23,260 nt of DNA from an uncultured Clostridia bacterium (GCA_937877675.1 CALEIS010000021.1:1-23260), one strand, 5' to 3'. Shown: positions 6,687-14,484, counted from the stretch's first letter. Numbers and translations are program-made. Notes: generated by a model from the letters alone, not told the origin.

Positions 6687-8573
6687 TTATTTTACTTTAT
6701 AAATATTCACTTCGTATGCACGGAGTTTGTCAGCCTGTGCAGGATAGTTTGAAAGTACACACTCACCTTCTGCAGGTCTTGGGCGTTTTACAATGTTTTC
6801 TGTAAGGTTCATTTCAATATAGAACTTACCTTCTGCACTTTCTCTGTAAAGACAGAATGTCTTATCATTTGTTTTAAGTGGTTTGAAATCACCATAAACA
6901 AGAGTTGCTTTATTTTCCTTACGGAGAGCCATAAGTGCTTTATAATAATTGAAAGGACTTGTTTTATCTTCAAGTTGAGCCTTTACATTACATTCTTTAT
7001 AGTCACCATTAACACGAATCCAAGGTGTGCCTGTTGTGAAACCTGCATTTTCACTATCATCCCAACAAATAGGAGTTCTTGAATGGTCACGGCTACCTGC
7101 CATGATTACTGCCCATGCTTCATCAGGTGTACTGCCCTTTTCAAGCATTTCAGCATATTTATTGATTGACTCAACGTCACGAAGCTCACTCATATCGTTG
7201 AATGCACAGTTCATCATACCAAGTTCTTCACCTTGGAAGATATATGGAGTTGCACGACCTGTTAAAAGTATTGCGCCAATAAGTTTTGAGAGTGGTTTTC
7301 TGAATTTAGGGTCAGGGTTAACCTTTGATGTCATTCTTGGGTTATCATGGTTTTCAATAACGAGTGTTGGCCATGATGAGCCATAGAGTGAAAGCTGATA
7401 TTTTGTAAACATTTCCTTCAAGTATTTAAGGTCATATTTATAATCGCTCCATCTTTGTTTACCTGGAGTTTCAAGTTGGTCAAAAAGGAATGTTTCTCTG
7501 ATTTCTTCACGAGAATCATCAACAAGGTACTTAGCCATTTCGACACCGATACCACCTGTTTCACCAACACAGAATGATTCAGGGAATTTCTTAAATGAAT
7601 TTTCATTAAGCTCATGAAGATACTCGTGGAGTCTTGGTCCCCAGAAATAGTGCTCACCACCATAGCCGATAAACTCACCAACAAGTGGATTACCATCAGG
7701 AAGTCCTTCTACTTTTGAAATAAGGTTGATAACGTCCATTCTGAAGCCGTCAACGCCTTTTTCAAGCCACCAGCAAACCATTTCAGCAATTTCTTTTCTC
7801 ATATCAGGATTTTCCCAGTTAAGGTCCATCTGCTTTGATGAGAAGATATGCATTGCCCACTCATCAAGTTCAGGATAATAATTCCATGCAGAGCCTGAGA
7901 AAACTGATGTCCAGTTATTTGGTGGGATTCCGTCACCCTTACCTTTACGGAAGATGTAGTAGTCCTTGTACTTCTCATCCCCTGCCAATGCTTTTTGGAA
8001 CCATTCATGCTCATCGGATGTATGGTTTACAACCAAGTCCATAACGAGTTTCATTCCACGTTTGTGGATTTCTTCAAGCATCTGGTCAAAGTCATCCATT
8101 GTGCCAAATTCTGTCATAATCTTGCGATAATCACGGATGTCATAACCCATATCGTCGTTTGGTGAATCATAAATTGGGCTGAGCCAAAGTACATCAACAC
8201 CTAATTCTTTAAGATAATCGAGTTTTGAGATAATACCCTGTAAATCGCCGATACCGTCACCATTTGAGTCCATAAATGAACGTGGATAAATCTGATAAAT
8301 AACAGATTCTTTCCACCATTTAGGGTCAACTTCATTTTTAGTTACAACCTTTTCAGGTGTATAGCTTAAAAGGTTACAGAGATGTTCAATTGTCTCAATT
8401 GGCATTTTATCACCTAAAAGTTTTGGGATAGTTTTCAATTTCATTTTGCCCACGAGAGGATTATGGATAACTGCACCGGGAATACCTGTATGATATGCAA
8501 CCATTTCAACAAGGTCATTACCTACAGGAGTATTCATAACATCCTTTAGTGTGCTTGCAGGAGTAATTTTCAT
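6687..8573 (-). CDS. GH13 alpha-glucosidase, oligo-1,6-glucosidase type, with N-terminal extra domain
   Basis: 628 residues. The GH13_31-type catalytic core begins near residue 86 (WWKESVIYQIYPRSF) and shows all conserved regions: DLVVNH (179-184), GVDGFRMDV with nucleophile D280, VGETGG with acid/base E338, and ENHDNPRM with D410. The residue after the nucleophile is valine (V281), which in this subfamily accompanies alpha-1,6 specificity (isomaltose, panose) rather than alpha-1,4 cleavage. No signal peptide is present, so it acts in the cytoplasm on imported oligosaccharides. Residues 1-85 form an additional small domain that normal oligo-1,6-glucosidases (about 560 residues) lack. The ATG at 8573 follows AGGAAG. 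The gene has its own promoter and terminator and lies downstream of the permease/LRR operon, whose permease is a plausible supplier of its substrate (inference). Confidence 0.93.
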   Translation of the reverse strand: MKITPASTLKDVMNTPVGNDLVEMVAYHTGIPGAVIHNPLVGKMKLKTIPKLLGDKMPIETIEHLCNLLSYTPEKVVTKNEVDPKWWKESVIYQIYPRSFMDSNGDGIGDLQGIISKLDYLKELGVDVLWLSPIYDSPNDDMGYDIRDYRKIMTEFGTMDDFDQMLEEIHKRGMKLVMDLVVNHTSDEHEWFQKALAGDEKYKDYYIFRKGKGDGIPPNNWTSVFSGSAWNYYPELDEWAMHIFSSKQMDLNWENPDMRKEIAEMVCWWLEKGVDGFRMDVINLISKVEGLPDGNPLVGEFIGYGGEHYFWGPRLHEYLHELNENSFKKFPESFCVGETGGIGVEMAKYLVDDSREEIRETFLFDQLETPGKQRWSDYKYDLKYLKEMFTKYQLSLYGSSWPTLVIENHDNPRMTSKVNPDPKFRKPLSKLIGAILLTGRATPYIFQGEELGMMNCAFNDMSELRDVESINKYAEMLEKGSTPDEAWAVIMAGSRDHSRTPICWDDSENAGFTTGTPWIRVNGDYKECNVKAQLEDKTSPFNYYKALMALRKENKATLVYGDFKPLKTNDKTFCLYRESAEGKFYIEMNLTENIVKRPRPAEGECVLSNYPAQADKLRAYEVNIYKVK

Positions 8574-8606
8574 AAAATCTTCCTTTCAAAGATAAATAAC
8601 TTTATC

Positions 8607-8646
8607 ATTATACATTATTCAATTATAAATTTCAACACAATTGAAA
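8607..8646 (-). promoter_or_regulatory. promoter of the GH13 gene with overlapping dyad
   Basis: Minus strand TTGAAA (8635-8630), 17-nt spacer, TATAAT (8612-8607), about 34 nt before the ATG. The -35 box is one arm of an inverted repeat TTTCAA-CACAA-TTGAAA (8630-8646), a possible repressor site. It does not match the usual CcpA cre pattern. Confidence 0.7.
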
Positions 8647-8757
8647 AATGAAGTGTTTCTTATTTGATAATTCAATTCTTTTCAAAACTTTTTTCCATCA
8701 TAACATAAAAAAATATAATTTTCAATGGAATTAAAATAGTCATCAAGATAATCCAAT

Positions 8758-8790
8758 AAAAAACACCGCATCAGATGATACGGTGTTTTT
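8758..8790 (-). terminator. terminator of the permease/LRR operon
   Basis: ACACCG (8763-8768) pairs with CGGTGT (8781-8786), with flanking A and T tracts extending the stem and an inner CATCA/TGATA partial pairing. Six T residues follow on the minus strand. It begins 7 nt after the LRR gene stop. Confidence 0.85.
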
Positions 8791-8796
8791 ATATTT

Positions 8797-10341
8797 TTAT
8801 GCCATTGGTTTTCTTTGTGCAGAATAATTAATGTTAATAGCTTTCTTGAATAACATATAATCATACTTTGGAACCCAGTCATCACCAACTGTATTGTTGT
8901 CAAACTGGTCTTCACTAACTGCAACATTCATTTCTGTAACACCCTTGAGAGTGTCACCTTCTTTATAGCATGTATCCCAGAATGCATTATGACCAATATA
9001 TGTCACGCTTGATGGGATATAAACATACTCGAAATTCTGGTTGTAGCTGAACGCATCAGAGCCAATGTATTTAAGTCCCTCAGGAAGTGAAAGGTAAACT
9101 TCACCGAGTGCTTCCTGTGATGTGAAATGTGTATCATTCACGCCATCAGCCTTGTATGAATAAACATTCTTAAGTGATGGATTTGTTCCACCCCATTCAT
9201 CTTTACGCTCATGCAACTTGAAGATTGCAAGTGTTTCAATTGTTTCAAGTCCTTCTGGAAGATAGATATATTTAAGATTTGCATAGTTGAAGCACATCTC
9301 GCCAATCTTCTTAACTGTTGAAGGAACTACATATGTCTGAATATCTCTTTCATATTCAGGTGTAATTTCATCAGTGAAAAGCTCTTTTTCATATCCATAC
9401 TTTTGTCTAAGATATTCATCATGGTCGCAAGGATAGCAAAGAACTTCTGTTTTATCCTTATTATAAAGAACACCATCAACAGATGAATAATTAGGGTTGT
9501 TTTCATCAACCTCAATTGTCTGTAATGCCCAGCATGAATAGAATGCCTTTGCATCAACGAACTCTACCTGAGGTCCAATTTTGATTTTTGTAATCTTATC
9601 ATCACAGTTAAGAGTAAACTGTCTTACAGATACAACAGGTTTTGACTCGTCCTTCACGACATTAAAGTTTGTAGCAGGGTCATTATTACCTGGAATATAT
9701 TCAATTTCAGAAACATAGTCAATTTCCAATTCAGTAATAAAACCGTTGTTACTGAACTTTGTAAACTGATACCCATTTTCTAATTTTTCATATTCAAATG
9801 TTTCATTCTGTAATGCAAGGACACTGAAGAATATTGAAAGGGAAACAGCAATAACAATAACAATTGCAAATACAGCCTTTTTTAAATTATAGTGTTTATA
9901 AGGCTTGTTAATATGAGGTGCTGCAAGACCAGGAACCTGATAAGTCCATATTTCGTCTTCAGGAATATCAAGATGAATATCTTCTTGTAATGCTACACTT
10001 TTGTTTTTCGCAATTTCAGCATTGATGGAAGAAATTTTTTCCCTATACAATAATCTTTCTTCTGAAAGTTTTTTAAGCTCACGATTATCCGCTTGGATTG
10101 AATCTCGTAAAACACGAATCTGATTCTTTGCATATGCTTTTGTTTTTTCACTAGAAGAATCAGAAACCGTATATCCAAACAATTCAACTATTTTCTTTTC
10201 ATTATCCTTAATATTTGAATTCAAGGATTTGATTTTAGATGAAATCTCTTTAAGGTTTTGTTCTTCATTTTTAAGAGCAAGATGGAGTTCTTCATTTCTA
10301 ATATCAGCACTGTTATCGCGCTTGATTTCTTTTTTACTCAT
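8797..10341 (-). CDS. membrane-anchored BspA-type (LRR_5) protein with cytoplasmic coiled coil
   Basis: 514 residues in three parts. Residues 1-125 are highly charged and predicted coiled coil (heptad-like runs such as NLKEISSKIKSLNSNIKDNEKK). One transmembrane segment lies at about 155-177 (AVFAIVIVIAVSLSIFFSVLAL). The remainder is an extracytoplasmic domain with LRR_5/BspA repeats, seen as recurring patterns of the type IGxxAF...L..I.LPxxL: FVDAKAFYSCWALQTIEV (261-278), IGEMCFNYANLKYIYLP (346-362), IGSDAFSYNQNFEYVYIP (426-443) and IGHNAFWDT (449-457). There is no signal peptide, so topology should be N-inside by a signal anchor. Such repeats usually mediate binding to proteins or glycans. 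It starts 14 nt after the permease stop with GGAGGTG as binding site, so the two are co-transcribed. Function is unknown; a surface receptor or scaffold tied to the permease is a guess. Confidence 0.82.
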   Translation of the reverse strand: MSKKEIKRDNSADIRNEELHLALKNEEQNLKEISSKIKSLNSNIKDNEKKIVELFGYTVSDSSSEKTKAYAKNQIRVLRDSIQADNRELKKLSEERLLYREKISSINAEIAKNKSVALQEDIHLDIPEDEIWTYQVPGLAAPHINKPYKHYNLKKAVFAIVIVIAVSLSIFFSVLALQNETFEYEKLENGYQFTKFSNNGFITELEIDYVSEIEYIPGNNDPATNFNVVKDESKPVVSVRQFTLNCDDKITKIKIGPQVEFVDAKAFYSCWALQTIEVDENNPNYSSVDGVLYNKDKTEVLCYPCDHDEYLRQKYGYEKELFTDEITPEYERDIQTYVVPSTVKKIGEMCFNYANLKYIYLPEGLETIETLAIFKLHERKDEWGGTNPSLKNVYSYKADGVNDTHFTSQEALGEVYLSLPEGLKYIGSDAFSYNQNFEYVYIPSSVTYIGHNAFWDTCYKEGDTLKGVTEMNVAVSEDQFDNNTVGDDWVPKYDYMLFKKAININYSAQRKPMA

Positions 10342-10355
10342 ATATCACACCTCCA

Positions 10356-12107
10356 TTAACCCTTATAGCTACCAGCAGTTGAAATACCTTCTTCTTCTGC
10401 CTTCTTTTCTGTAACTTCAGCACGACGTTTCAAAACTTCCATAACAAGATTCTGTTTCTTATTATCATAATCCCAGAAGAAATATGGAATTGTCATGAGG
10501 AAGAAGCCGATTGCATCAACAATGATTGGTACAACAACGATGTTTCTTCTTGAGCCATCGAAGAAGAGGATTTCCCAGTTACTGTTAAATCCGTATTTAA
10601 GCAAGAAGATTGGAATAATAAGACCAACGAATGATGTGATAGGTCCTGTAAACCAACCGAAGATACCTGCAAAGCTTTCAAGACGTTCACCTGATAAGTA
10701 CATCTGATAGTCAGCAACACGAACGCCCATATCGTGACCTGCAGTTGTTGGAACTGTCTTTGTCATTTCCATAAAGAAGAGAACAATGATACAGATTGTA
10801 CCACAGAGTACAAGATTATCACCAAGAGTCCACATTGCAATAGCAATGATAGCGTTTCCGACTGCACGGCTTAACTGATAGAAAATCATAATCTGTTTGT
10901 ATGAGAATCTCTTCAAGAAATATGGTGATAACAAATCAGGTGGAGTACCTGCGAATGAAATAAGTGCAACAATCAATGAATATGGAAGACCGCTGAGACG
11001 GAATGTATAGAAATAAAGAATTGTTGCAAATGGAAGCATACCATTACCAAGTGAATCGATAAGTCCAACTACAGTATTTATAAGTAAGTATTTGTTTTTA
11101 AGAACACCAAACATACCGTCCCAGAACTTAATCTGAACTTTCTTTTCAATAGGTGGCTGTGGCATTCTTTCTTTAATTCTACCTGCAAGGCCCATTGTAC
11201 AAGCTGCTGAAATACAGAATGTTACTGGAATAACCCATCTGTAGAAGTTGATATCTGCCCATTCATGACGAAGCATACCAACAATTGCAGGAAGGATAAT
11301 TGCAAGAACTGAGTTAAAGATATGTGAAAGTTTTACAGGATAGCTACGAACAAGAATTCTTTCCTGAAGGTTAGGGCTGATTCTCTTAGAGCATTCTTCA
11401 AGAACATTACCGAAACCAAACACATTATATGTAGCAAAAAGAAGGTTTGCAACCCAAACACGAGTAGCGACATCCTGAATATTATAAACTGGAAGCCAAC
11501 CGATAAGAACAACCATTACGCATTTTGGAATAACGTCACAATAGAGGCTGTATTTATATCTACCGTATTTAGGAATAAGTTTCTTACGCCAGAAAATATT
11601 TCTAGCACCTACCCAACCCGAATAGAGGAAATGTGTACCAAAGGTCTTAAAACACGCCGTGGCACTCATACCCTCAAAGCTATTCAAGGTAACAATTAAC
11701 CAGCTTGATTGGTCAAATAATCTTGAATAGTCAAAAACGATGGTGGATATACCAAACAGCATCATCAGACCATAGACACAATAAATCTTCTTTTCAGTTT
11801 TTCTAGGCATAAAGCCCAAGTTGTCACATACATACCACCAGATAAGAGCTGTAATATAACCAAGAGGCATATTAAGAAGACCGATAACTGAGAATGTAAG
11901 ATAAGGCAACTTATAGTGGTGCATAATGAGGAAACAGCTTGACCAGAAGCCGATATACTCAAGTGTTTTTGCACCTGTGTAGTTTGCGCCGACACCGATA
12001 ACAACGTCCTTATATTCTTTATAAGGAACATACTTACCTTCTGCCGGAGTTTTCCAATGAGTTTTAATTTCGGTACCGAAATCTTTAACTTTATCAAGTA
12101 CGCTCAT
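10356..12107 (-). CDS. MFS-type permease, probably sugar/cation symporter class
   Basis: 583 residues with about 12 hydrophobic helices between residues 45 and 555, for example YVCDNLGFMP at the end of the third, KCVMVVLIGWLPVYNI and LVLCGTICIIVLFFMEM. The hydrophilic N terminus (1-30), the central cytoplasmic loop KERMPQPPIEKKVQIKFWDG and a charged C-terminal tail (from about 555) match the glycoside-pentoside-hexuronide-like branch of the major facilitator superfamily, though the diagnostic loop motifs are weak. The substrate cannot be read from sequence; the GH13 gene two genes downstream suggests an alpha-glucoside. The ATG at 12107 follows GGGAGAG. It heads an operon with the LRR protein and has a strong promoter at 12141-12169. 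A general MFS label is safe, the sugar assignment is not. Confidence 0.75.
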   Translation of the reverse strand: MSVLDKVKDFGTEIKTHWKTPAEGKYVPYKEYKDVVIGVGANYTGAKTLEYIGFWSSCFLIMHHYKLPYLTFSVIGLLNMPLGYITALIWWYVCDNLGFMPRKTEKKIYCVYGLMMLFGISTIVFDYSRLFDQSSWLIVTLNSFEGMSATACFKTFGTHFLYSGWVGARNIFWRKKLIPKYGRYKYSLYCDVIPKCVMVVLIGWLPVYNIQDVATRVWVANLLFATYNVFGFGNVLEECSKRISPNLQERILVRSYPVKLSHIFNSVLAIILPAIVGMLRHEWADINFYRWVIPVTFCISAACTMGLAGRIKERMPQPPIEKKVQIKFWDGMFGVLKNKYLLINTVVGLIDSLGNGMLPFATILYFYTFRLSGLPYSLIVALISFAGTPPDLLSPYFLKRFSYKQIMIFYQLSRAVGNAIIAIAMWTLGDNLVLCGTICIIVLFFMEMTKTVPTTAGHDMGVRVADYQMYLSGERLESFAGIFGWFTGPITSFVGLIIPIFLLKYGFNSNWEILFFDGSRRNIVVVPIIVDAIGFFLMTIPYFFWDYDNKKQNLVMEVLKRRAEVTEKKAEEEGISTAGSYKG

Positions 12108-12140
12108 TGTTCACTCTCCCTTTCATTTTATAATCAATTA

Positions 12141-12169
12141 ATTATACCATAATTGCTACTAAATAACAA
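12141..12169 (-). promoter_or_regulatory. promoter of the permease/LRR operon
   Basis: Minus strand TTGTTA (12169-12164), 17 nt, TATAAT (12146-12141), with an extended -10 (TGG directly before TATAAT). It lies about 34 nt before the permease ATG. Confidence 0.75.
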
Positions 12170-12204
12170 CGAGATTTAAACTTTTATCGCAAGTAATATT
12201 GAAC

Positions 12205-12242
12205 AAAAAAAAGAACTGTTTATTGTGCAACAGTTCTTTTTT
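12205..12242 (-). terminator. terminator of the mntP-HAD operon
   Basis: AAGAACTGTT (12211-12220) pairs perfectly with AACAGTTCTT (12229-12238), extended by A/T tracts, with an 8-nt loop. Six or more T residues follow on the minus strand. It begins right after the HAD stop codon. Confidence 0.88.
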
Positions 12243-12243
12243 A

Positions 12244-12930
12244 TCATTTAATTATATCAATCACTTCTGCTATATCTTTTATTTCGTAGTCAATTTTACA
12301 ACCATCTTTATTTTCTAGACCTAATGGGTTATACCAACAACAAAGAATTCCAGCATTATTTCCACCACGAATATCACTTGTTAGTGAGTCCCCTATAATC
12401 ATAACATTGTTAGACGAAAATCTTCCAATCTTATCCTGTACAGCACTAAAAAAATTAGCTGAAGGTTTTTCGTGACCAATTTCATCAGATATAAAAACGT
12501 CATCAAATACTTTATCAAGTCCAGACTGACTTAGTTTTCTGCTTTGAGCGAGAATCGTACCGTTTGTCACAGCATATTGTTTTACTTTTCCTTTAAGTCC
12601 TTGAACTGTTTCCAATGCATTATCACAAAAGAAAATTTTATCTCCTAAACGATATTGATATTCCACATTAAAGTCATCTATCTTATCAAAATCAATACCT
12701 TCTGTCTGAAAGAATTCCTCAAACCGACCACTAAGCACTTGTTGTTTTGTCAATTCATTTCTTTCAAGCATTTCCCAATATTTACGATTAATTTTTGAGT
12801 ATCTTGCTAACATCTCATCGGTGCATTCACCTAATTCAAAAACTTCAAAGCATTTTCTTATACCATATTCTTCTGCTTTACCAAAATCGAGCAAAGTACC
12901 ATCTATATCCCAAAGTAATGTTGTAATCAT
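12244..12930 (-). CDS. HAD-superfamily hydrolase, YjjG-like nucleotidase
   Basis: 228 residues from ATG 12930. HAD motif I is DIDGTLLDF (D8 nucleophile, D10 acid/base), motif II is VTNGT, and motifs III/IV are EKPS and IIGDSLTSDIRGGNNAG. The alpha-helical cap inserted after motif I and the overall length match YjjG, a pyrimidine nucleotidase that removes phosphate from UMP, dUMP, dTMP and non-canonical nucleotides. Other HAD-IA phosphatases are possible. An in-frame TTG at 12942 would overlap mntP; the ATG is preferred because GGTGG sits just upstream and the mntP stop codon is then 1 nt away (TAA-T-ATG), a normal coupled arrangement. The pairing with a Mn exporter is not obviously functional, although HAD enzymes use Mg2+ or Mn2+. 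Confidence 0.85.
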   Translation of the reverse strand: MITTLLWDIDGTLLDFGKAEEYGIRKCFEVFELGECTDEMLARYSKINRKYWEMLERNELTKQQVLSGRFEEFFQTEGIDFDKIDDFNVEYQYRLGDKIFFCDNALETVQGLKGKVKQYAVTNGTILAQSRKLSQSGLDKVFDDVFISDEIGHEKPSANFFSAVQDKIGRFSSNNVMIIGDSLTSDIRGGNNAGILCCWYNPLGLENKDGCKIDYEIKDIAEVIDIIK

Positions 12931-12931
12931 A

Positions 12932-13504
12932 TTATCCACCAATAATATTTAATCCTTCAAGAAGAAACTTAAGTCCTATAATTACTAGGACTAATCCACC
13001 TGCAAATTCTGCCTTATTCTTATATTTTGCACCAAATTTATGGCCAATAAATACACCGATTGCAGAAAGACCAGCAGTAATAACGCCTATCAGTGCAACA
13101 GCAACAAAAACCGTGTTACGTTCATATTCCAAAGCAAAGGCTACACCAACTGCAAGAGCATCAATGCTTGTTGCAATTGCTAATGCAACCAATTCTTTTA
13201 AATCAAGTTTGCTTTCACAGCACTCACACTCATCTTCACCTTTAATAGCTTCAAAAATCATTTTACCACCAATGATTGCAAGTAAGATAAATGTTACCCA
13301 ATGGTCAATACTTTCTATGTAATGAGCAAAACGTGAGCCAATAAACCAACCTATAAGAGGCATACCTGCCTGAAATCCACCAAAGAAAAGCGCTATAAGT
13401 GCTGTTTGTTTATAATCAAGCTTTCTCATATTCAAGCCTTTACACACTGCAACAGCAAAAGCATCCATTGCTAAACTAACTGCGATAACTACTAATTCAA
13501 TCAT
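12932..13504 (-). CDS. mntP: manganese efflux pump MntP
   Basis: 190 residues, the normal length of MntP (about 188), with six hydrophobic helices in two homologous halves. Each half carries the family signature: SLAMDAFAVAV (D14) and ATSIDALAVGV (D115), whose Asp residues line the Mn2+ path. It exports Mn2+ across the cytoplasmic membrane to prevent toxicity. The loop between the halves contains EDECECCESK (about 90-99), an unusual acidic, cysteine-rich stretch. A longer reading from TTG 13561 would run through the leader hairpin and is rejected; ATG 13504 has AAGGAG seven bases upstream. Transcription starts at the promoter at 13565-13593 and must pass a terminator-like hairpin before the ribosome site, so expression may be attenuated. 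It is followed by the HAD gene 1 nt later. Confidence 0.93.
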   Translation of the reverse strand: MIELVVIAVSLAMDAFAVAVCKGLNMRKLDYKQTALIALFFGGFQAGMPLIGWFIGSRFAHYIESIDHWVTFILLAIIGGKMIFEAIKGEDECECCESKLDLKELVALAIATSIDALAVGVAFALEYERNTVFVAVALIGVITAGLSAIGVFIGHKFGAKYKNKAEFAGGLVLVIIGLKFLLEGLNIIGG

Positions 13505-13517
13505 AAAAATCTCCTTG

Positions 13518-13546
13518 AAAAAAGGCTCATAATTAACTATGAGCCT
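13518..13546 (-). promoter_or_regulatory. leader hairpin/attenuator before mntP (may also terminate spo0A)
   Basis: AGGCTCATA (13523-13531) and TATGAGCCT (13538-13546) form a 9-bp perfect stem with a 6-nt loop, followed in the minus-strand RNA by six T residues and then at once by AAGGAG and the mntP start. It has the form of an intrinsic terminator but lies downstream of the mntP promoter. Confidence 0.75.
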
Positions 13547-13564
13547 ATAATTTCCTGCCAAAAG

Positions 13565-13593
13565 ATAATAACACTTTTAATATTTAATGTCAA
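13565..13593 (-). promoter_or_regulatory. sigma-A promoter of mntP
   Basis: Minus strand TTGACA (13593-13588), 17 nt, TATTAT (13570-13565): 11 of 12 consensus bases. The -35 box begins 10 nt after the spo0A stop codon. The predicted start is near 13558, giving a leader of about 54 nt. Confidence 0.85.
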
Positions 13594-13603
13594 CAATGGC
13601 AAA

Positions 13604-14362
13604 TTATGAAATTTTCATTCGCAAACGGAGTTTATCACTTATCATTGCAATAAATTCAGAATTAGTTGGCTTACCTCTTGTATTTTGAATTGTATATCCA
13701 AAATACGAGCTTAAAACATCAACATCTCCCCTATCCCACGCAACCTCAATTGCATGACGTATTGCTCTTTCAACTCTGGAAGAAGTTGTTGAAAACATTT
13801 TTGCTACAGTTGGATATAAAACTTTTGTAACTGAGCTCATCATTTCTCTGTCATTGATTGACAATACAATGGCTTCTCTTAAATACTGGTATCCTTTTAT
13901 ATGTGCAGGTACACCTATTTGATGCATAATCTCACTTACAGTAACCTGCAAATCTATATCTTGGTTATGATTTTCCAAAGCATTTCCTTTTGACCATCCT
14001 GTTAACTGCGTTATTCTTTGAGCCAACATATTTACATCAAAAGGCTTTAAGAAATAGTAATCTGCTCCTGCTGCTAAAATCTCATGTTCAAATCTTTGAT
14101 TATCCGTACTTGACATAATCATTATAAGTGGTTTTGATTCATTATTAGATAAATCACTTATAACACCTAACGCATCCAAATTTGACATAAAAGCATCCAT
14201 CACAACAACATCTATATCATTAGTTGTAATTTTTGAAAGTACAACATTACCATCCTTTGGAACCAGCATAACATCACAACCGTATGTACGCAAAACATTG
14301 GCACAATTTCTGCCAAACTCACTTCCATCACCTGTTAATAATACTTTTAAATTCTTACCCAT
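13604..14362 (-). CDS. spo0A: sporulation response regulator Spo0A
   Basis: 252 residues. An N-terminal receiver domain (about 5-120) is followed by a linker and the Spo0A C-terminal DNA-binding domain (about 140-252). The latter includes VPAHIKGYQYLREAI and the recognition-helix block SRVERAIRHAIEVAW (195-209), which is diagnostic. Phosphorylated Spo0A binds TGTCGAA boxes and commits cells to sporulation. The phospho-acceptor is D56 and the receiver lysine is K106 in LKPFD. The acidic pocket reads T10-G11-D12 where B. subtilis has A-D10-D11, and the loop after D56 reads AFMSNLD in place of IIMPHLD, so one acidic Mg2+ ligand and the usual proline are missing. The ATG at 14362 follows GGAGGG. 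A promoter with a large dyad and two 0A boxes lie upstream, which indicates autoregulation. Confidence 0.95.
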   Translation of the reverse strand: MGKNLKVLLTGDGSEFGRNCANVLRTYGCDVMLVPKDGNVVLSKITTNDIDVVVMDAFMSNLDALGVISDLSNNESKPLIMIMSSTDNQRFEHEILAAGADYYFLKPFDVNMLAQRITQLTGWSKGNALENHNQDIDLQVTVSEIMHQIGVPAHIKGYQYLREAIVLSINDREMMSSVTKVLYPTVAKMFSTTSSRVERAIRHAIEVAWDRGDVDVLSSYFGYTIQNTRGKPTNSEFIAMISDKLRLRMKIS

Positions 14363-14411
14363 TTTTGAGCCCTCCGTTTTTTATTTAAAATCTTGTTTGA
14401 TTTCACATTTC

Positions 14412-14446
14412 TGCCATATTTTACCATATTTGGTAATTTATGGCAA
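14412..14446 (-). promoter_or_regulatory. spo0A promoter embedded in a 34-nt dyad
   Basis: Minus strand TTGCCA (14446-14441), 17 nt, TAAAAT (14423-14418), extended by TGG before the -10. The same bases form a two-step palindrome: TGCCATA (14412-14418) with TATGGCA (14439-14445) and TTACCA (14421-14426) with TGGTAA (14431-14436). One outer arm covers the -35 and the other the -10. The transcript would start near 14411, so the dyad acts as DNA rather than RNA. Confidence 0.65.
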
Positions 14447-14477
14447 TAGATTTTATTGTTTTTACCATAAAAAACTT

Positions 14478-14484
14478 TTCGACA
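14478..14484 (-). promoter_or_regulatory. 0A box (Spo0A binding site)
   Basis: TGTCGAA on the minus strand, an exact match to the Spo0A box, centred about 37 nt upstream of the spo0A -35 hexamer and followed by AAAG. It suggests direct autoregulation. Confidence 0.6.

Noticed and set aside
6267..6752. Two plus-strand reading frames (6267-6509 and 6522-6752) across the tRNA region
   Set aside because: They cross the antisense strand of tRNA-Leu, its remnant, terminators and the end of the GH13 gene. Ends such as GAGDRT are the usual artefact of translating a tRNA complement, and no binding site supports them.
13518..13560. yybP-ykoY Mn2+ riboswitch before mntP
   Set aside because: The leader is only about 54 nt and lacks room for the two-loop aptamer; only one hairpin is present.
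13505..13561. Longer MntP start at TTG 13561
   Set aside because: It would translate through the leader hairpin; ATG 13504 has AAGGAG at correct spacing and gives the family's normal N terminus.
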